Below, piece by piece: positions 25,097-33,033 of a stretch of 64,000 bases of DNA. This DNA is from Paracoccaceae bacterium. GTDB lineage: Bacteria > Pseudomonadota > Alphaproteobacteria > Rhodobacterales > Rhodobacteraceae. Positions within the stretch are counted from its first letter, which is position 1, and each line of letters starts with the position of its first letter. Location: positions 62,001-126,000 of the forward strand of contig JANSXS010000003.1 of NCBI GenBank assembly GCA_024742835.1, written 5' to 3'. The notes under the pieces were generated by a model. The model worked only from the letters and a program-made list of their open reading frames with translations, was not told where the DNA came from and made no database searches. The position numbers and the translations under genes are program-made.

Positions 25097-27277
25097 ATGA
25101 CGGTCGCCATGCGCCCTTCGGCCTGTCCAGCCTGCGCCGCCGCACCGGCAGCAGAAGACCTCGTTGATACGGCTCCTGCCAAGCCGGGCCAGATCGCGCT
25201 GTCTTTGCCGGGCATCCATTGCTCTGGCTGCATTTCCAGGATTGAGCAGGGTCTTGCCCGTGTCGCGGGCGTGCGCGCAGCGCGTGTGAACCTTACTCTC
25301 AAGCGGGCACAGATCGACACCGATCCCGGCACGACCGCGGCTGAAATGGTTGCGGCGGTCGAGGCACTTGGCTACGAGGCGCATGAGCTTGACGCCGGCA
25401 GTCTGGCTGCAACCGGCAATGACCGGGCAGGGCGTGACCTGTTGATGCGGTTGGCAGTGTCCGGCTTTGCCATGATGAATGTCATGCTGCTGTCGGTATC
25501 GGTCTGGTCCGGGGCCGAGGCAGCGACCCGCGACATGTTCCACTGGATTTCCGCCGCGATCGCACTGCCCGCGATCGGGTTTTCCGGCCAGCCCTTCTTT
25601 CGCAACGCGTGGAGTGCACTGCGGCAGGGGAAACTCAACATGGATGTGCCGATCACGCTGGCGATTTTGCTGGCGGTTGTGACCTCGCTTTGGGAAACGG
25701 CGCTGTCGGGGCACCATGCCTATTTTGACGCGGCGATCGCGCTTACCTTCTTTCTTCTGGCGGGCCGCTATCTGGATCACCGCACGCGGGCGGTGGCGCG
25801 CTCTGCCGCGCAGGAACTCAGCGCGCTTGAAGTGCCGCGCGCATGGGTGCTGCGTGAGGGCACCGAAGTTGAAGTGCCCGTCGCGGAGCTGCGCGTTGGC
25901 GACCTGGTCCGCGTGCGCCCCGGTGGGCGGATGCCTGTGGATGGCGAGCTCGTCGAGGGCCGCTCAGAGATCGACCGCTCGCTTCTGACAGGAGAGACCT
26001 TGCCGGTCTTCGCGGAACCCGGACAGGCGATCAGCGCGGGCGAGGTGAACCTGACCGGGCCCTTGACCCTGCGGGCCACGGCGGTCGGTCAGGACACATC
26101 CTTGCATCGGATGGCCGATCTTGTGGCCATCGCGGAATCGGGGCGGTCGCGCTATACATCGCTGGCCGACAAGGCCGCCAAGCTTTACGCACCGGGGGTG
26201 CATATCCTGTCCGCGCTCGCCTTTGCCGGGTGGTATCTTTACACATGGGACATGCGCGTGGCGCTCAATATCGCGGCGGCGGTGCTGATCATCACCTGCC
26301 CCTGTGCGCTCGGTCTGGCGGTTCCGGCCGTCACGACGGCTGCCAGTGGCCGCCTGTTCCGGCGCGGTATGCTGATCAAGCATGAAACCGCGCTGGAACG
26401 GCTTGCACAGGTGGATGTTGTGGTTTTCGACAAGACCGGCACGCTGACCGCAGGCACCCCCGAGTTGACCAATCTCGATGATCTGCCCGTTGACCAGTTG
26501 CGTGTCGCATTGGCGCTGGCCGAGGGTTCGTCTCATCCGTTGGCACAGGCGATCACCCGCGCTGCGCAATCGGCCGGTGTGGACCCTGCGCCGGTACAGG
26601 ATATCCGCGAGGTACCGGGTTTCGGGACCCAAGGTATGCTTGGCGGCGGAACCGTGCGCCTTGGCCGCGCGGCATGGGTCGGTGCCGAAGGTCGGTCGCA
26701 GACCGCCACTTTCCTCAAGCTGGGCGAGGCGCCGCCCTTGGCATTTCTTTTCGAGGACAAGCTGCGCACCGGCGCCGAAGAGGCGGTAAGGGCGTTGCGC
26801 GACACTGGCCGCGAGGTGATCGTGATCTCTGGCGACACGCCCCCAGCCGTAAAGGCGCTGGCCAGCCGTCTCGGGATCAAGGATTGGGTTGCAGAGGCGC
26901 TCCCGGAGGACAAGGTGGCGCGGATCGAGGCGCTTGAAAAATCCGGCAAGCGCGTGCTGATGGTGGGGGATGGACTCAACGATACCGGCGCGCTTTCGGC
27001 GGCGCATGTGTCCATTTCGCCGGCGACCGCGCTGGATGCCGCGCGCGTGGCCAGTGATATTGTCCTGCTCGGCGGCGATCTGACCCCGATCGGGCAGGCG
27101 TGTGACACGGCCCGTTCAGCCACGCGACGGATCCGCGAGAATTTCCGCATCGCCACGGTCTACAACATCCTCGCAGTGCCGCTGGCCGTGGCCGGTCTGG
27201 CCACGCCGCTGATCGCGGCCTTGGCCATGTCGGCCAGTTCGATTACAGTATCGCTGAATGCATTGCGGCTAAGGTGA
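25097..27277 (+). CDS. ccoI: Copper-exporting P1B-type ATPase for cbb3 oxidase assembly
   Basis: Moves Cu(I) out of the cytoplasm for insertion into CcoN. The 726-aa protein has an N-terminal CPAC pair, a heavy-metal domain with GIHCSGC, eight predicted helices, the ion site CPCALG, phosphorylation motif DKTGTLT and hinge GDGLNDTGALSAAHV. The GDGLND-TG variant and the position between ccoH and ccoS identify it as CcoI/FixI, not the detoxifying CopA at 59.4-61.8 kb. Six bases separate it from the ccoH stop codon. Confidence 0.96.
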   Translation: MTVAMRPSACPACAAAPAAEDLVDTAPAKPGQIALSLPGIHCSGCISRIEQGLARVAGVRAARVNLTLKRAQIDTDPGTTAAEMVAAVEALGYEAHELDAGSLAATGNDRAGRDLLMRLAVSGFAMMNVMLLSVSVWSGAEAATRDMFHWISAAIALPAIGFSGQPFFRNAWSALRQGKLNMDVPITLAILLAVVTSLWETALSGHHAYFDAAIALTFFLLAGRYLDHRTRAVARSAAQELSALEVPRAWVLREGTEVEVPVAELRVGDLVRVRPGGRMPVDGELVEGRSEIDRSLLTGETLPVFAEPGQAISAGEVNLTGPLTLRATAVGQDTSLHRMADLVAIAESGRSRYTSLADKAAKLYAPGVHILSALAFAGWYLYTWDMRVALNIAAAVLIITCPCALGLAVPAVTTAASGRLFRRGMLIKHETALERLAQVDVVVFDKTGTLTAGTPELTNLDDLPVDQLRVALALAEGSSHPLAQAITRAAQSAGVDPAPVQDIREVPGFGTQGMLGGGTVRLGRAAWVGAEGRSQTATFLKLGEAPPLAFLFEDKLRTGAEEAVRALRDTGREVIVISGDTPPAVKALASRLGIKDWVAEALPEDKVARIEALEKSGKRVLMVGDGLNDTGALSAAHVSISPATALDAARVASDIVLLGGDLTPIGQACDTARSATRRIRENFRIATVYNILAVPLAVAGLATPLIAALAMSASSITVSLNALRLR

Positions 27278-27283
27278 TCCGAC

Positions 27284-27442
27284 ATGACGATGCTCGCCTA
27301 TCTGATCCCGATTTCCCTTGTACTTGGCGGGCTTGGGCTGGCCTTTTTCATCTGGACGGTGAAAACCAACCAATATGATGACCCCGAGGGCGATGCCCGT
27401 CGCATTCTGAACGACGATTATGACGATCACCCAAAGACCTGA
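27284..27442 (+). CDS. ccoS: cbb3 oxidase maturation protein CcoS
   Basis: A 52-aa single-span protein, MTMLAYLIPISLVLGGLGLA then FFIWTVKTNQYDDPEGDARR, the exact CcoS pattern with its FFWTVKxxQYDDPEGDA hallmark. CcoS is required for cofactor insertion into cbb3 oxidase. It starts six bases after the ccoI stop and is easily missed because of its length. Confidence 0.95.
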   Translation: MTMLAYLIPISLVLGGLGLAFFIWTVKTNQYDDPEGDARRILNDDYDDHPKT

Positions 27443-27555
27443 CCGAGTTTGCCATTGCAGTTTTGGTCGTAGACCTTTCGGCATTGCAACCTGGGGGCAG
27501 CGCCCGTCTTGTCACGACTTCAGGATACCCGCGGAACGTTTGGCTGCCGCATGTC

Positions 27556-29061
27556 TCACGCGCCGCCGCCCGGCTCTATCATGAAACAGGTGATCTGCTT
27601 GGCCTGCAAACGGCGACAGGCAAGATCGGCTGTCTCGCGAGTCAGCCCCATGAAATTGGCGTCAAATCCGCTTGTCCGGCGGATTACCTTGCGCAGGCTG
27701 CCGTCCAGCGTTTCCATCTCGTTCAGCGCCGTCTTCAGTAGCACCTTGCGCGCCTTGTACTGACTGGGATAGTGGCCCACGTTGATCCCCCAATGGCGTC
27801 CGCCGGATGTCGAGATGCGGTTGACCACTTCCTGCACCGGATCTCCCTGGGGTTCTGTCTGGCGGGTGGCAGTCTTGCTTCCCATGGCGGGGGCTGCGCG
27901 CGCCAGCACAATGTCATCGGGACGGGCTTTGGGTGAAATCGCGGCGATCTCGCCACCTGGCTCTGTGGTTGGGGTGTCGTTTATGGCCTGCTTGGCCGCG
28001 CGCAGGGCGCGCTCGATATCGGCCTTGTCAGCGACCAGCTCCGGGGCTGGAGCTGCTTCTGAACCGGGGCGGGATTGCGGACGCAGGCTCCGGCTTACAG
28101 CAGCGGCAGAGACAAGTCTGACTGTCTTGCCGTAAAAACCGTCCGGTGCATCGCCGGATTTCGCCATGATGACCGGCGGGGCATTCCCGACCTTGCCCAG
28201 ATAAGACGGCTTGCTCGGGCGGCGTTCCGCCACGCGGGAGGGCGCTCTTTTGAACCCCATATCTAGAAGTTCCGCGACCTTGGCATTTCGGGACGCCGTA
28301 GACCGGCCGCCGAACACTGTGGCAATGATGCGTTCTTGCCCACGTTCCGCCGAGGCGGTCAGGTTGAACCCGGCCGCGCGCGTGTAGCCTGTCTTGATCC
28401 CGTCCGCGCCGCGATAACTGCCCAGAAGTTTTCTGTTCGTGTGGTACACCTTGCGCACCCCGGCATCGGCGGTAATCCGCGAAAAGAGATTGTAGTATTC
28501 CGGATAATCATAAAACAGGTGCCGCCCCATGATCGTCATGTCGCGCGCGGTCGAAAGGTGCCCTGATTCGGTCAGGCCATGCGCGTTCTTGAAGGTGGTG
28601 CGCGTCATGCCAAGCGCCTTGGCGGTGCGGTTCATACGGCGGGCAAAGGCTGCTTCGGAGCCTTCGATCGCCTCGGCCAGCGCGGTTGCGGCGTCATTGG
28701 CCGATTTCACGGCCGCACCGCGGATCAGGTAACGCAGCTTTATGCGCTGCCCTGCCCGCAAACCAAGCTTGGAAGGGGGCTCGCTGGCCGCGTGCCTGGA
28801 AATCAGAACCTCGGTATCGAGTCCGATCTCGCCGTTCTCGACCGCTTCGAAAACCACGTATAGCGTCATCATCTTCGTCAGGGAAGCAGGGTGCAGTCGT
28901 GTGTCCGCGTTACGCGAATGCAAAACCTCGCCTGTTCGCGCATCCATGACCAAAGCCGCGTAGGGGGCGGCGGCCGCGCTGAGTGGGAGGATCACAAGCA
29001 TCCAGATAGACGCAATCGTAACCAGCCCCCACATTGTGGGGCGTCTGTTCCGTAGCTTCAT
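27556..29061 (-). CDS. D-alanyl-D-alanine carboxypeptidase with C-terminal SPOR domain
   Basis: Periplasmic penicillin-binding protein that trims the terminal D-Ala of peptidoglycan stem peptides. The 501-aa protein has a signal peptide (about residues 1-31), the catalytic SxxK at S60-K63 (SLTK), SxN at 120-122 (SAN) and KTG at 223-225 (IKTGYT). A Pro/Ala-rich linker (300-410) leads to a SPOR domain at about 415-495 that would target septal, denuded glycan. Convergent with ccoS and divergent from trkA. Confidence 0.93.
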   Translation of the reverse strand: MKLRNRRPTMWGLVTIASIWMLVILPLSAAAAPYAALVMDARTGEVLHSRNADTRLHPASLTKMMTLYVVFEAVENGEIGLDTEVLISRHAASEPPSKLGLRAGQRIKLRYLIRGAAVKSANDAATALAEAIEGSEAAFARRMNRTAKALGMTRTTFKNAHGLTESGHLSTARDMTIMGRHLFYDYPEYYNLFSRITADAGVRKVYHTNRKLLGSYRGADGIKTGYTRAAGFNLTASAERGQERIIATVFGGRSTASRNAKVAELLDMGFKRAPSRVAERRPSKPSYLGKVGNAPPVIMAKSGDAPDGFYGKTVRLVSAAAVSRSLRPQSRPGSEAAPAPELVADKADIERALRAAKQAINDTPTTEPGGEIAAISPKARPDDIVLARAAPAMGSKTATRQTEPQGDPVQEVVNRISTSGGRHWGINVGHYPSQYKARKVLLKTALNEMETLDGSLRKVIRRTSGFDANFMGLTRETADLACRRLQAKQITCFMIEPGGGA

Positions 29062-29384
29062 GGAACTGCTCTTTCTTCTGCCTCGTTCGCCGCCGGTTGT
29101 CCGGCTGACATTTGTTGGGATAAGCGTAGCATAAGCTCAAAGTCGAATAAAGTGTGTATTTTCAGTGATTTTGCGCACTTTTGGACTATGATTGCCCATA
29201 TGTTGTGTGGCCTATCGATAGATCCCCAAGACAGGTGGTTGTGTAGGCTAAAGTGGTCCGCCTTTCACCCGAGCCATCAGCGAAACGCTTTATGCGGTTA
29301 CCGCCATGCCCATGGTCGCCCCTTGAAGCTGGACGCCGTGGCGTCAGTTTTTTATGCTGAAGGCACTCAACGGAAAGGCCGGAC
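29062..29384. other. 323-base intergenic region between dacA-like gene and trkA
   Basis: Divergent promoter region with an AT-rich central part (about 29130-29215). It holds an EcfG-like pair GGAAC-N17-CGTT at 29062-29087 on the plus strand, which may be a chance match, and one copy of a 42-bp repeat at 29250-29291. I see no open reading frame, tRNA or terminator in it that I can support. Confidence 0.5.
29250..29291 (+). repeat. Copy R1 of a 42-bp repeat flanking the Ktr genes
   Basis: Aligns without gaps to 31429-31470 with five mismatches (about 37 of 42 identical), including an exact 14-base match ACATCAGCGAAACG-type right half. R1 lies 93 bases before trkA. In R1 the left arm is diverged (AAAGTGGT), so its palindrome is weaker than in R2. 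Confidence 0.75.
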
Positions 29385-30041
29385 ATGGCGCAACGCAGCT
29401 TCGGAGTTATCGGTCTTGGCAATTTCGGCAGCACGATTGCCACCAATCTCGACAGCTTTGGTGACTATGTCATCGGCGTTGATATCGACAAGCAACGGGT
29501 CAGCCAGCATGTCGATCTGTTGAGCGAGGCGCTTATTCTCGATGCGACCGACGAACAGGCCCTGCGTGACGCCGGTCTTGGGGAATGTGACGTGGTCATT
29601 GTCGCGATTGGCGAGGATCTGGAAGCCAGCCTGCTGGCTGCGGTCAATCTCAAGCTTGTCGGTGCGGACGAAGTGTGGGCCAAGGCCTTCAGCAAGACGC
29701 ACCACCGTATCCTGTCGCGGATCGGGGTTGACCGTGTCATTCACCCGGAAGTCGATATCGGACAGCGTATCGCGCAGGTGCTGCACAATCCGCTTGTGCG
29801 CGATTATGTCAGCCTGGGGAATGGCTATCATGTGGTCCGTATCCGGATTCCGGAAAAGCTGGATGGCAAGGGGCTTGGCGATCTGTCGCACGCCACGGAT
29901 CATGATCTGCGCTGTGTCGGGGTGATGCGCGGTTCCGAGTTCATCGGGCAGGACGGCAAGGATTGTATGCTGAAGGAAGACGATCAGATCCTGCTGCTTG
30001 GGGCGCGCAACAATCTGCGCGAATTCGCGGCTAGCCTCTGA
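29385..30041 (+). CDS. trkA: Potassium uptake regulatory subunit, TrkA/KtrA (RCK) family
   Basis: Cytoplasmic gating ring protein for a K+ channel-like transporter. The 218-aa protein has a single RCK_N nucleotide-binding domain (FGVIGLGNFGSTIATNLDS, a GxGxxG fold binding NAD/ATP, then VDIDKQRV) and an RCK_C domain (LDGKGLGDLS..., ending DQILLLGARNNLREF). One RCK pair, instead of two, makes it KtrA-like. It is separated from the membrane subunit by one base. Confidence 0.92.
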   Translation: MAQRSFGVIGLGNFGSTIATNLDSFGDYVIGVDIDKQRVSQHVDLLSEALILDATDEQALRDAGLGECDVVIVAIGEDLEASLLAAVNLKLVGADEVWAKAFSKTHHRILSRIGVDRVIHPEVDIGQRIAQVLHNPLVRDYVSLGNGYHVVRIRIPEKLDGKGLGDLSHATDHDLRCVGVMRGSEFIGQDGKDCMLKEDDQILLLGARNNLREFAASL

Positions 30042-30042
30042 T

Positions 30043-31389
30043 ATGGCGCGAAACAGCTACATGAAACTCGGCTCCAGCCGGTTTCGGCTGTCGCCTCCGA
30101 TGATCCTTGCCTTGATGTATATGGGCGTGATCCTCATCGGCTCGGGGTTGCTGTGGCTGCCCTTGTCTCAGACCGGCGAGGTCAGCTTTGGCGATGCGCT
30201 TTTCACGGCCACTTCTGCGGTCACCGTTACCGGGCTTGTTGTGGTGCAGGCCGGGACAGATTTTACCGTTCTGGGTCAAGGCATCATCGCGGCGCTGATC
30301 CAGTTCGGCGGTCTTGGTCTCATGGTCTTTGCGGTGTTGATCCTGTCGGCTTTCGACATCCCGCTTGGAATGCCGCACAAGGTCATGCTGCGCGAGGATC
30401 TCAATCAGGCGACCGTCAGCAATCTTGGGCCACTGGTGCGGGTGATCGCCTTGGTCGCTGTAGCCTGCGAGGCGGTCGGGGCGGTGATCCTGTCCTTTGT
30501 TTTTGTGCCGGAATTCGGCTGGCAACACGGGATCTGGAGTGCCGTTTTCCATTCCATCTCGGCGTTCAACAATGCCGGGTTTTCGCTTTATTCGGACAGC
30601 ATGACACGTTGGGTCGGCAATCCGGCGATCAATCTGGTGATCTCGGTGATGTTCATTCTTGGCGGGTTGGGATTTATCGTCGTGGGCGACCTTTACCAGA
30701 AACGCCGCTGGAAAACGCTGACCCTGCATTCCAAGCTGATGATCGTTGGAACCGGCGTTCTGATCGTGCTGGGGGCGGTTGTGTTCGGGGCGCTGGAATG
30801 GCGCAATCCCGCCACCCTGGGGGGTCTGAACAGCACTGCCGAGCGGCTTTGGGCCGCGTGGTTCCAAGGGGTGACGCCGCGCTCTGCGGGTTTCAGCACC
30901 ACTGACACCGGTGGCATGGGCGATGCGGCAACGCTTTGGACCATGGCGCTTATGGTTGTGGGGGGCGGCTCTACCTCGACGGCGGGGGGGATCAAGGTGA
31001 CGTCGCTGATTGTGATGATCCTTGCGACGGCGGCGTTCTTCCGCCGACAATCCAGTTTGACTGTCTTTGGCCGGTCGCTTGGCCTTGAAGAGGTGCTCAA
31101 GGTGATGGCGCTTGGCACGATCAGTGTCGCCGTGATGTTCACGGCGGTGTTCATCATGTCGTTGACACAAGAGGGGCTGTTTCTGGAAACGTCCTTCGAA
31201 GTGGTCTCGGCCTTTGGCACCGTTGGGCTTTCCATGGGCCAGACATCGGAGCTGGATCCCCTTGGTCGTGTCGTGATCATGTCATTGATGTTTCTGGGTC
31301 GTGTCGGGCCGCTGTCGCTTGGCTTTTTCCTTGCTGCGCGCAGCACCGCGCGGATCCGGTATCCCGAGTCAAAGGTCTTTCTGGGGTAA
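30043..31389 (+). CDS. ktrB: Potassium transporter membrane subunit, KtrB/TrkH family
   Basis: K+ (often Na+-coupled) uptake channel of four M1-P-M2 repeats. The 448-aa protein shows the pore-loop blocks FTATSAVTVTGLVV, FHSISAFNNAGFSLY, GVTPRSAGFSTTD and FEVVSAFGTVGLSMG, each with the selectivity glycine. STSTAGGIKV marks the gating loop in the third repeat. ATG 30043 (MARNSYMKLGS) follows the trkA stop by one base. A copy of the 42-bp repeat lies 39 bases after the stop. Confidence 0.94.
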   Translation: MARNSYMKLGSSRFRLSPPMILALMYMGVILIGSGLLWLPLSQTGEVSFGDALFTATSAVTVTGLVVVQAGTDFTVLGQGIIAALIQFGGLGLMVFAVLILSAFDIPLGMPHKVMLREDLNQATVSNLGPLVRVIALVAVACEAVGAVILSFVFVPEFGWQHGIWSAVFHSISAFNNAGFSLYSDSMTRWVGNPAINLVISVMFILGGLGFIVVGDLYQKRRWKTLTLHSKLMIVGTGVLIVLGAVVFGALEWRNPATLGGLNSTAERLWAAWFQGVTPRSAGFSTTDTGGMGDAATLWTMALMVVGGGSTSTAGGIKVTSLIVMILATAAFFRRQSSLTVFGRSLGLEEVLKVMALGTISVAVMFTAVFIMSLTQEGLFLETSFEVVSAFGTVGLSMGQTSELDPLGRVVIMSLMFLGRVGPLSLGFFLAARSTARIRYPESKVFLG

Positions 31390-31428
31390 ACGCATCGGGC
31401 AGGGAATGCTGCCGGTGCGCGGCCCCTC

Positions 31429-31470
31429 AAAGCGTTCCGGCTTTCGCCCGAGACATCAGCGAAACGCTTT
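31429..31470 (+). repeat. Copy R2 of the 42-bp repeat, strongly palindromic
   Basis: Begins AAAGCGTTCCG and ends CGAAACGCTTT; the two ends are inverted copies over 10 of 11 bases with a 20-base interior. It is in the same orientation as R1 at 29250-29291, so the two direct copies bracket trkA-ktrB. It could fold into a hairpin after ktrB and, with no T tract, might act in mRNA 3'-end stability. It touches the 3' end of the next minus-strand gene. Confidence 0.75.
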
Positions 31471-31804
31471 AATCACATGGACGCAACTCTTCGATCCGGC
31501 CATTTTCCAGCGTGATCGTGACTCCGGCACCATCTGCATTGCGCGCGATTCCGAACACCTTCTTGCGGCTTTCCTTTTCGCCGGGGCAGGTCAGCATCAG
31601 CGTGTTGGCCTGAATGGCCGTGATCATGCAGATATCGCCGTAAAGGTTCAGGTGACCGGCGACGATGGTCATCTCGCGCGTCTTGTCCACGCTTTGCCCG
31701 GTGTCGATCCGCGCGCAGCCCTCGGGATTGCCAAGCGATTGGGCAAGTTGGGCTGTGGCCGGTGTGGCAAGCATGATGGACAGACAGACAATGATAGCGC
31801 GCAT
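31469..31804 (-). CDS. Small secreted cysteine-containing protein, unknown function
   Basis: A 111-aa protein with a clear signal peptide (MRAIIVCLSIMLATPATAQ), so mature chain of about 92 residues in the periplasm. It has four cysteines in the mature part (GCARID, DICMIT, LTCPGE, LRPCD), suggesting two disulfides, and a beta-rich pattern (GVTITLENGRIEEL). No family recognised. Its stop is inside the palindromic repeat R2. Confidence 0.7.
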   Translation of the reverse strand: MRAIIVCLSIMLATPATAQLAQSLGNPEGCARIDTGQSVDKTREMTIVAGHLNLYGDICMITAIQANTLMLTCPGEKESRKKVFGIARNADGAGVTITLENGRIEELRPCD

Positions 31805-31881
31805 TTCAAACCCCCGCTGGAATGTTGAGCGGATCGCGCCTGATCATCTTTGGCGCGGTCCGCTTCTTCCAATTGCTAAAG

Positions 31882-31921
31882 CGTTTTGTGAAAAACCTGA
31901 ACCACAGATTTTCACGAAACG
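31882..31921. repeat. 13-bp imperfect inverted repeat, related palindrome
   Basis: CGTTTTGTGAAAA (31882-31894) and TTTTCACGAAACG (31909-31921) are inverted copies with one mismatch around a 14-base loop. The outer part AAAGCGTTTTG ... CGAAACG resembles the arms of R2 at 31429-31470. It lies immediately before the decayed regulator remnant. Confidence 0.65.
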
Positions 31922-32226
31922 AAGTGATCCGCTTAACGTTGCACGCGTTCCGCGGCGCGACACCGGATCAAATCGCGCGAGAGCAGGAGCTGTCTAAGCC
32001 GAACATCCCGCACTATTTTCCCGGCAAGGAAGAAACCCTAGGCTATGTTAGTTGCAAGCCAGAGATGAGCAGCGAATTTCCCCGCGGAAACCGGCTGTTC
32101 GCCAACAAGATCCTGCAAGGCGCACCGATGTCCGGGCCGGGGCTTGAAGCCGATATGAGGCCACTGGTCGACTGCCTGCCCGCGCTGATCGAAGAGGGGC
32201 CCGCCCGCCTCATTCACTTCCCATGA
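31922..32226 (+). pseudogene. Remnant of a RutR-like TetR-family regulator
   Basis: The translated frame ends at a TGA at 32224-32226. It contains helix-turn-helix-like TPDQIAREQELSKPNIPHYFPGKEE, then jumps directly to a segment like the RutR ligand-domain block (FPRGNRLFANKILQGAPMSG). In intact RutR-like proteins about 40-45 residues (the region after the YF.SKE helix) separate these parts, and about 50 more follow the last recognisable block. There is no credible start codon or N-terminal arm. Internal deletion plus truncation indicates a decayed gene. Family assignment rests on motif memory, not on a search. Confidence 0.6.
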
Positions 32227-32260
32227 CACGTTACGCACAGAGCTTTTCGAAACGCGCCTG

Positions 32261-32629
32261 TCAGACCTCTGGTGCGTGCCACTGCGCGGACTGATCCGGG
32301 AGGAACGCCTCGATCGCGGCGGTGGCGACGACGATGGTCTCTCCGGTTTCGGGGTTATGCAGGTTCTGCCCGCCCCTGACCGCCGTTACCGTCGCGCGCC
32401 CGCGCGGTAGCATCGCGGCCAGTGCCTGGGTATCGAGCGCGCCGGGATCCTGCACGCCCACCGTCACCTGTACGCGCATGTGTGTGTGTTCGAGCGGCGT
32501 GGTTTCGAACATGGGGATGGTAGACCGGCGAAAGGCGGATTCGATGGCCCGCGTGGCGGCCTTCTGGTAATCCATCCCGTGCAGGTCGTTGCCCATGCCC
32601 ATTTCAAGGATGAAACGCTGATCTTTCAT
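32261..32629 (-). CDS. Lin0512-family protein, canonical copy
   Basis: A 122-aa protein of the Lin0512 family, whose function is unknown. The family motif GxGxDxHG is intact at 11-18 (GMGNDLHG). The rest follows the family: conserved THMRVQVTVGVQDP, RGRATVTAVRGG, and a C-terminal VATAAIEAFL. It is cytoplasmic with no signal peptide. Its start overlaps the upstream paralogue's stop by 4 bases, so the two are translated together. Confidence 0.85.
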   Translation of the reverse strand: MKDQRFILEMGMGNDLHGMDYQKAATRAIESAFRRSTIPMFETTPLEHTHMRVQVTVGVQDPGALDTQALAAMLPRGRATVTAVRGGQNLHNPETGETIVVATAAIEAFLPDQSAQWHAPEV

Positions 32630-32973
32630 GGCGCGGGCTCCAGCATGAGGCTGACATGAATGGCGGCATTGGCGATCACAGTAGGTGCGGCATCGGGGCG
32701 GGGCACGTCGAGCCCGCCATGCGAGGCCGTAACTTTGACCTGACCGTAAGGAAAGACGGCGGCGACCTGATCGGTATCGACCTTGTCCGGAGACTGCACG
32801 GCGATCTCCACATCAATCAGCATCGCCTCCTTCGGCTGGCCAAAAAGCTCTGCCAGATTGATGGAATTGCGCCAGAGCGCATCCTCGACCGCGCGGCGCG
32901 CGGCGGCGGTGTAATCTTGCCGCCGTAACGAGGTGCCGATGCCGAATTCGGTGAGCAGGCGGGTTTTGGGCAT
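32626..32973 (-). CDS. Lin0512-family protein, motif-deficient paralogue
   Basis: A 115-aa paralogue of the next gene with the same layout (TEFGIGTSLRRQDYTAAARRAVEDAL at the N-terminus, AMLIDVEIAVQSPDKVD, YGQVKVTASHGGLDV, VIANAAIHVSL). The family motif GxGxDxHG is changed to GIGTSLRR at 11-18: Asp15, His17 and Gly18 are all replaced (Ser, Arg, Arg). A non-catalytic or heteromeric-partner role is likely. It follows the membrane protein gene by 60 bases. Confidence 0.83.
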   Translation of the reverse strand: MPKTRLLTEFGIGTSLRRQDYTAAARRAVEDALWRNSINLAELFGQPKEAMLIDVEIAVQSPDKVDTDQVAAVFPYGQVKVTASHGGLDVPRPDAAPTVIANAAIHVSLMLEPAP

Positions 32974-33033
32974 GGGACGGCTCCGGTTTGGTTGGGTGGG
33001 ATTTGAGTATTTGTGGAACGGTGAAAGCGCAAG

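Noticed and set aside
27443..27555. Terminator between ccoS and the carboxypeptidase gene
   Set aside because: Only a short ggtc-gta-gacc stem is present, with no T tract on either strand; too weak to list.
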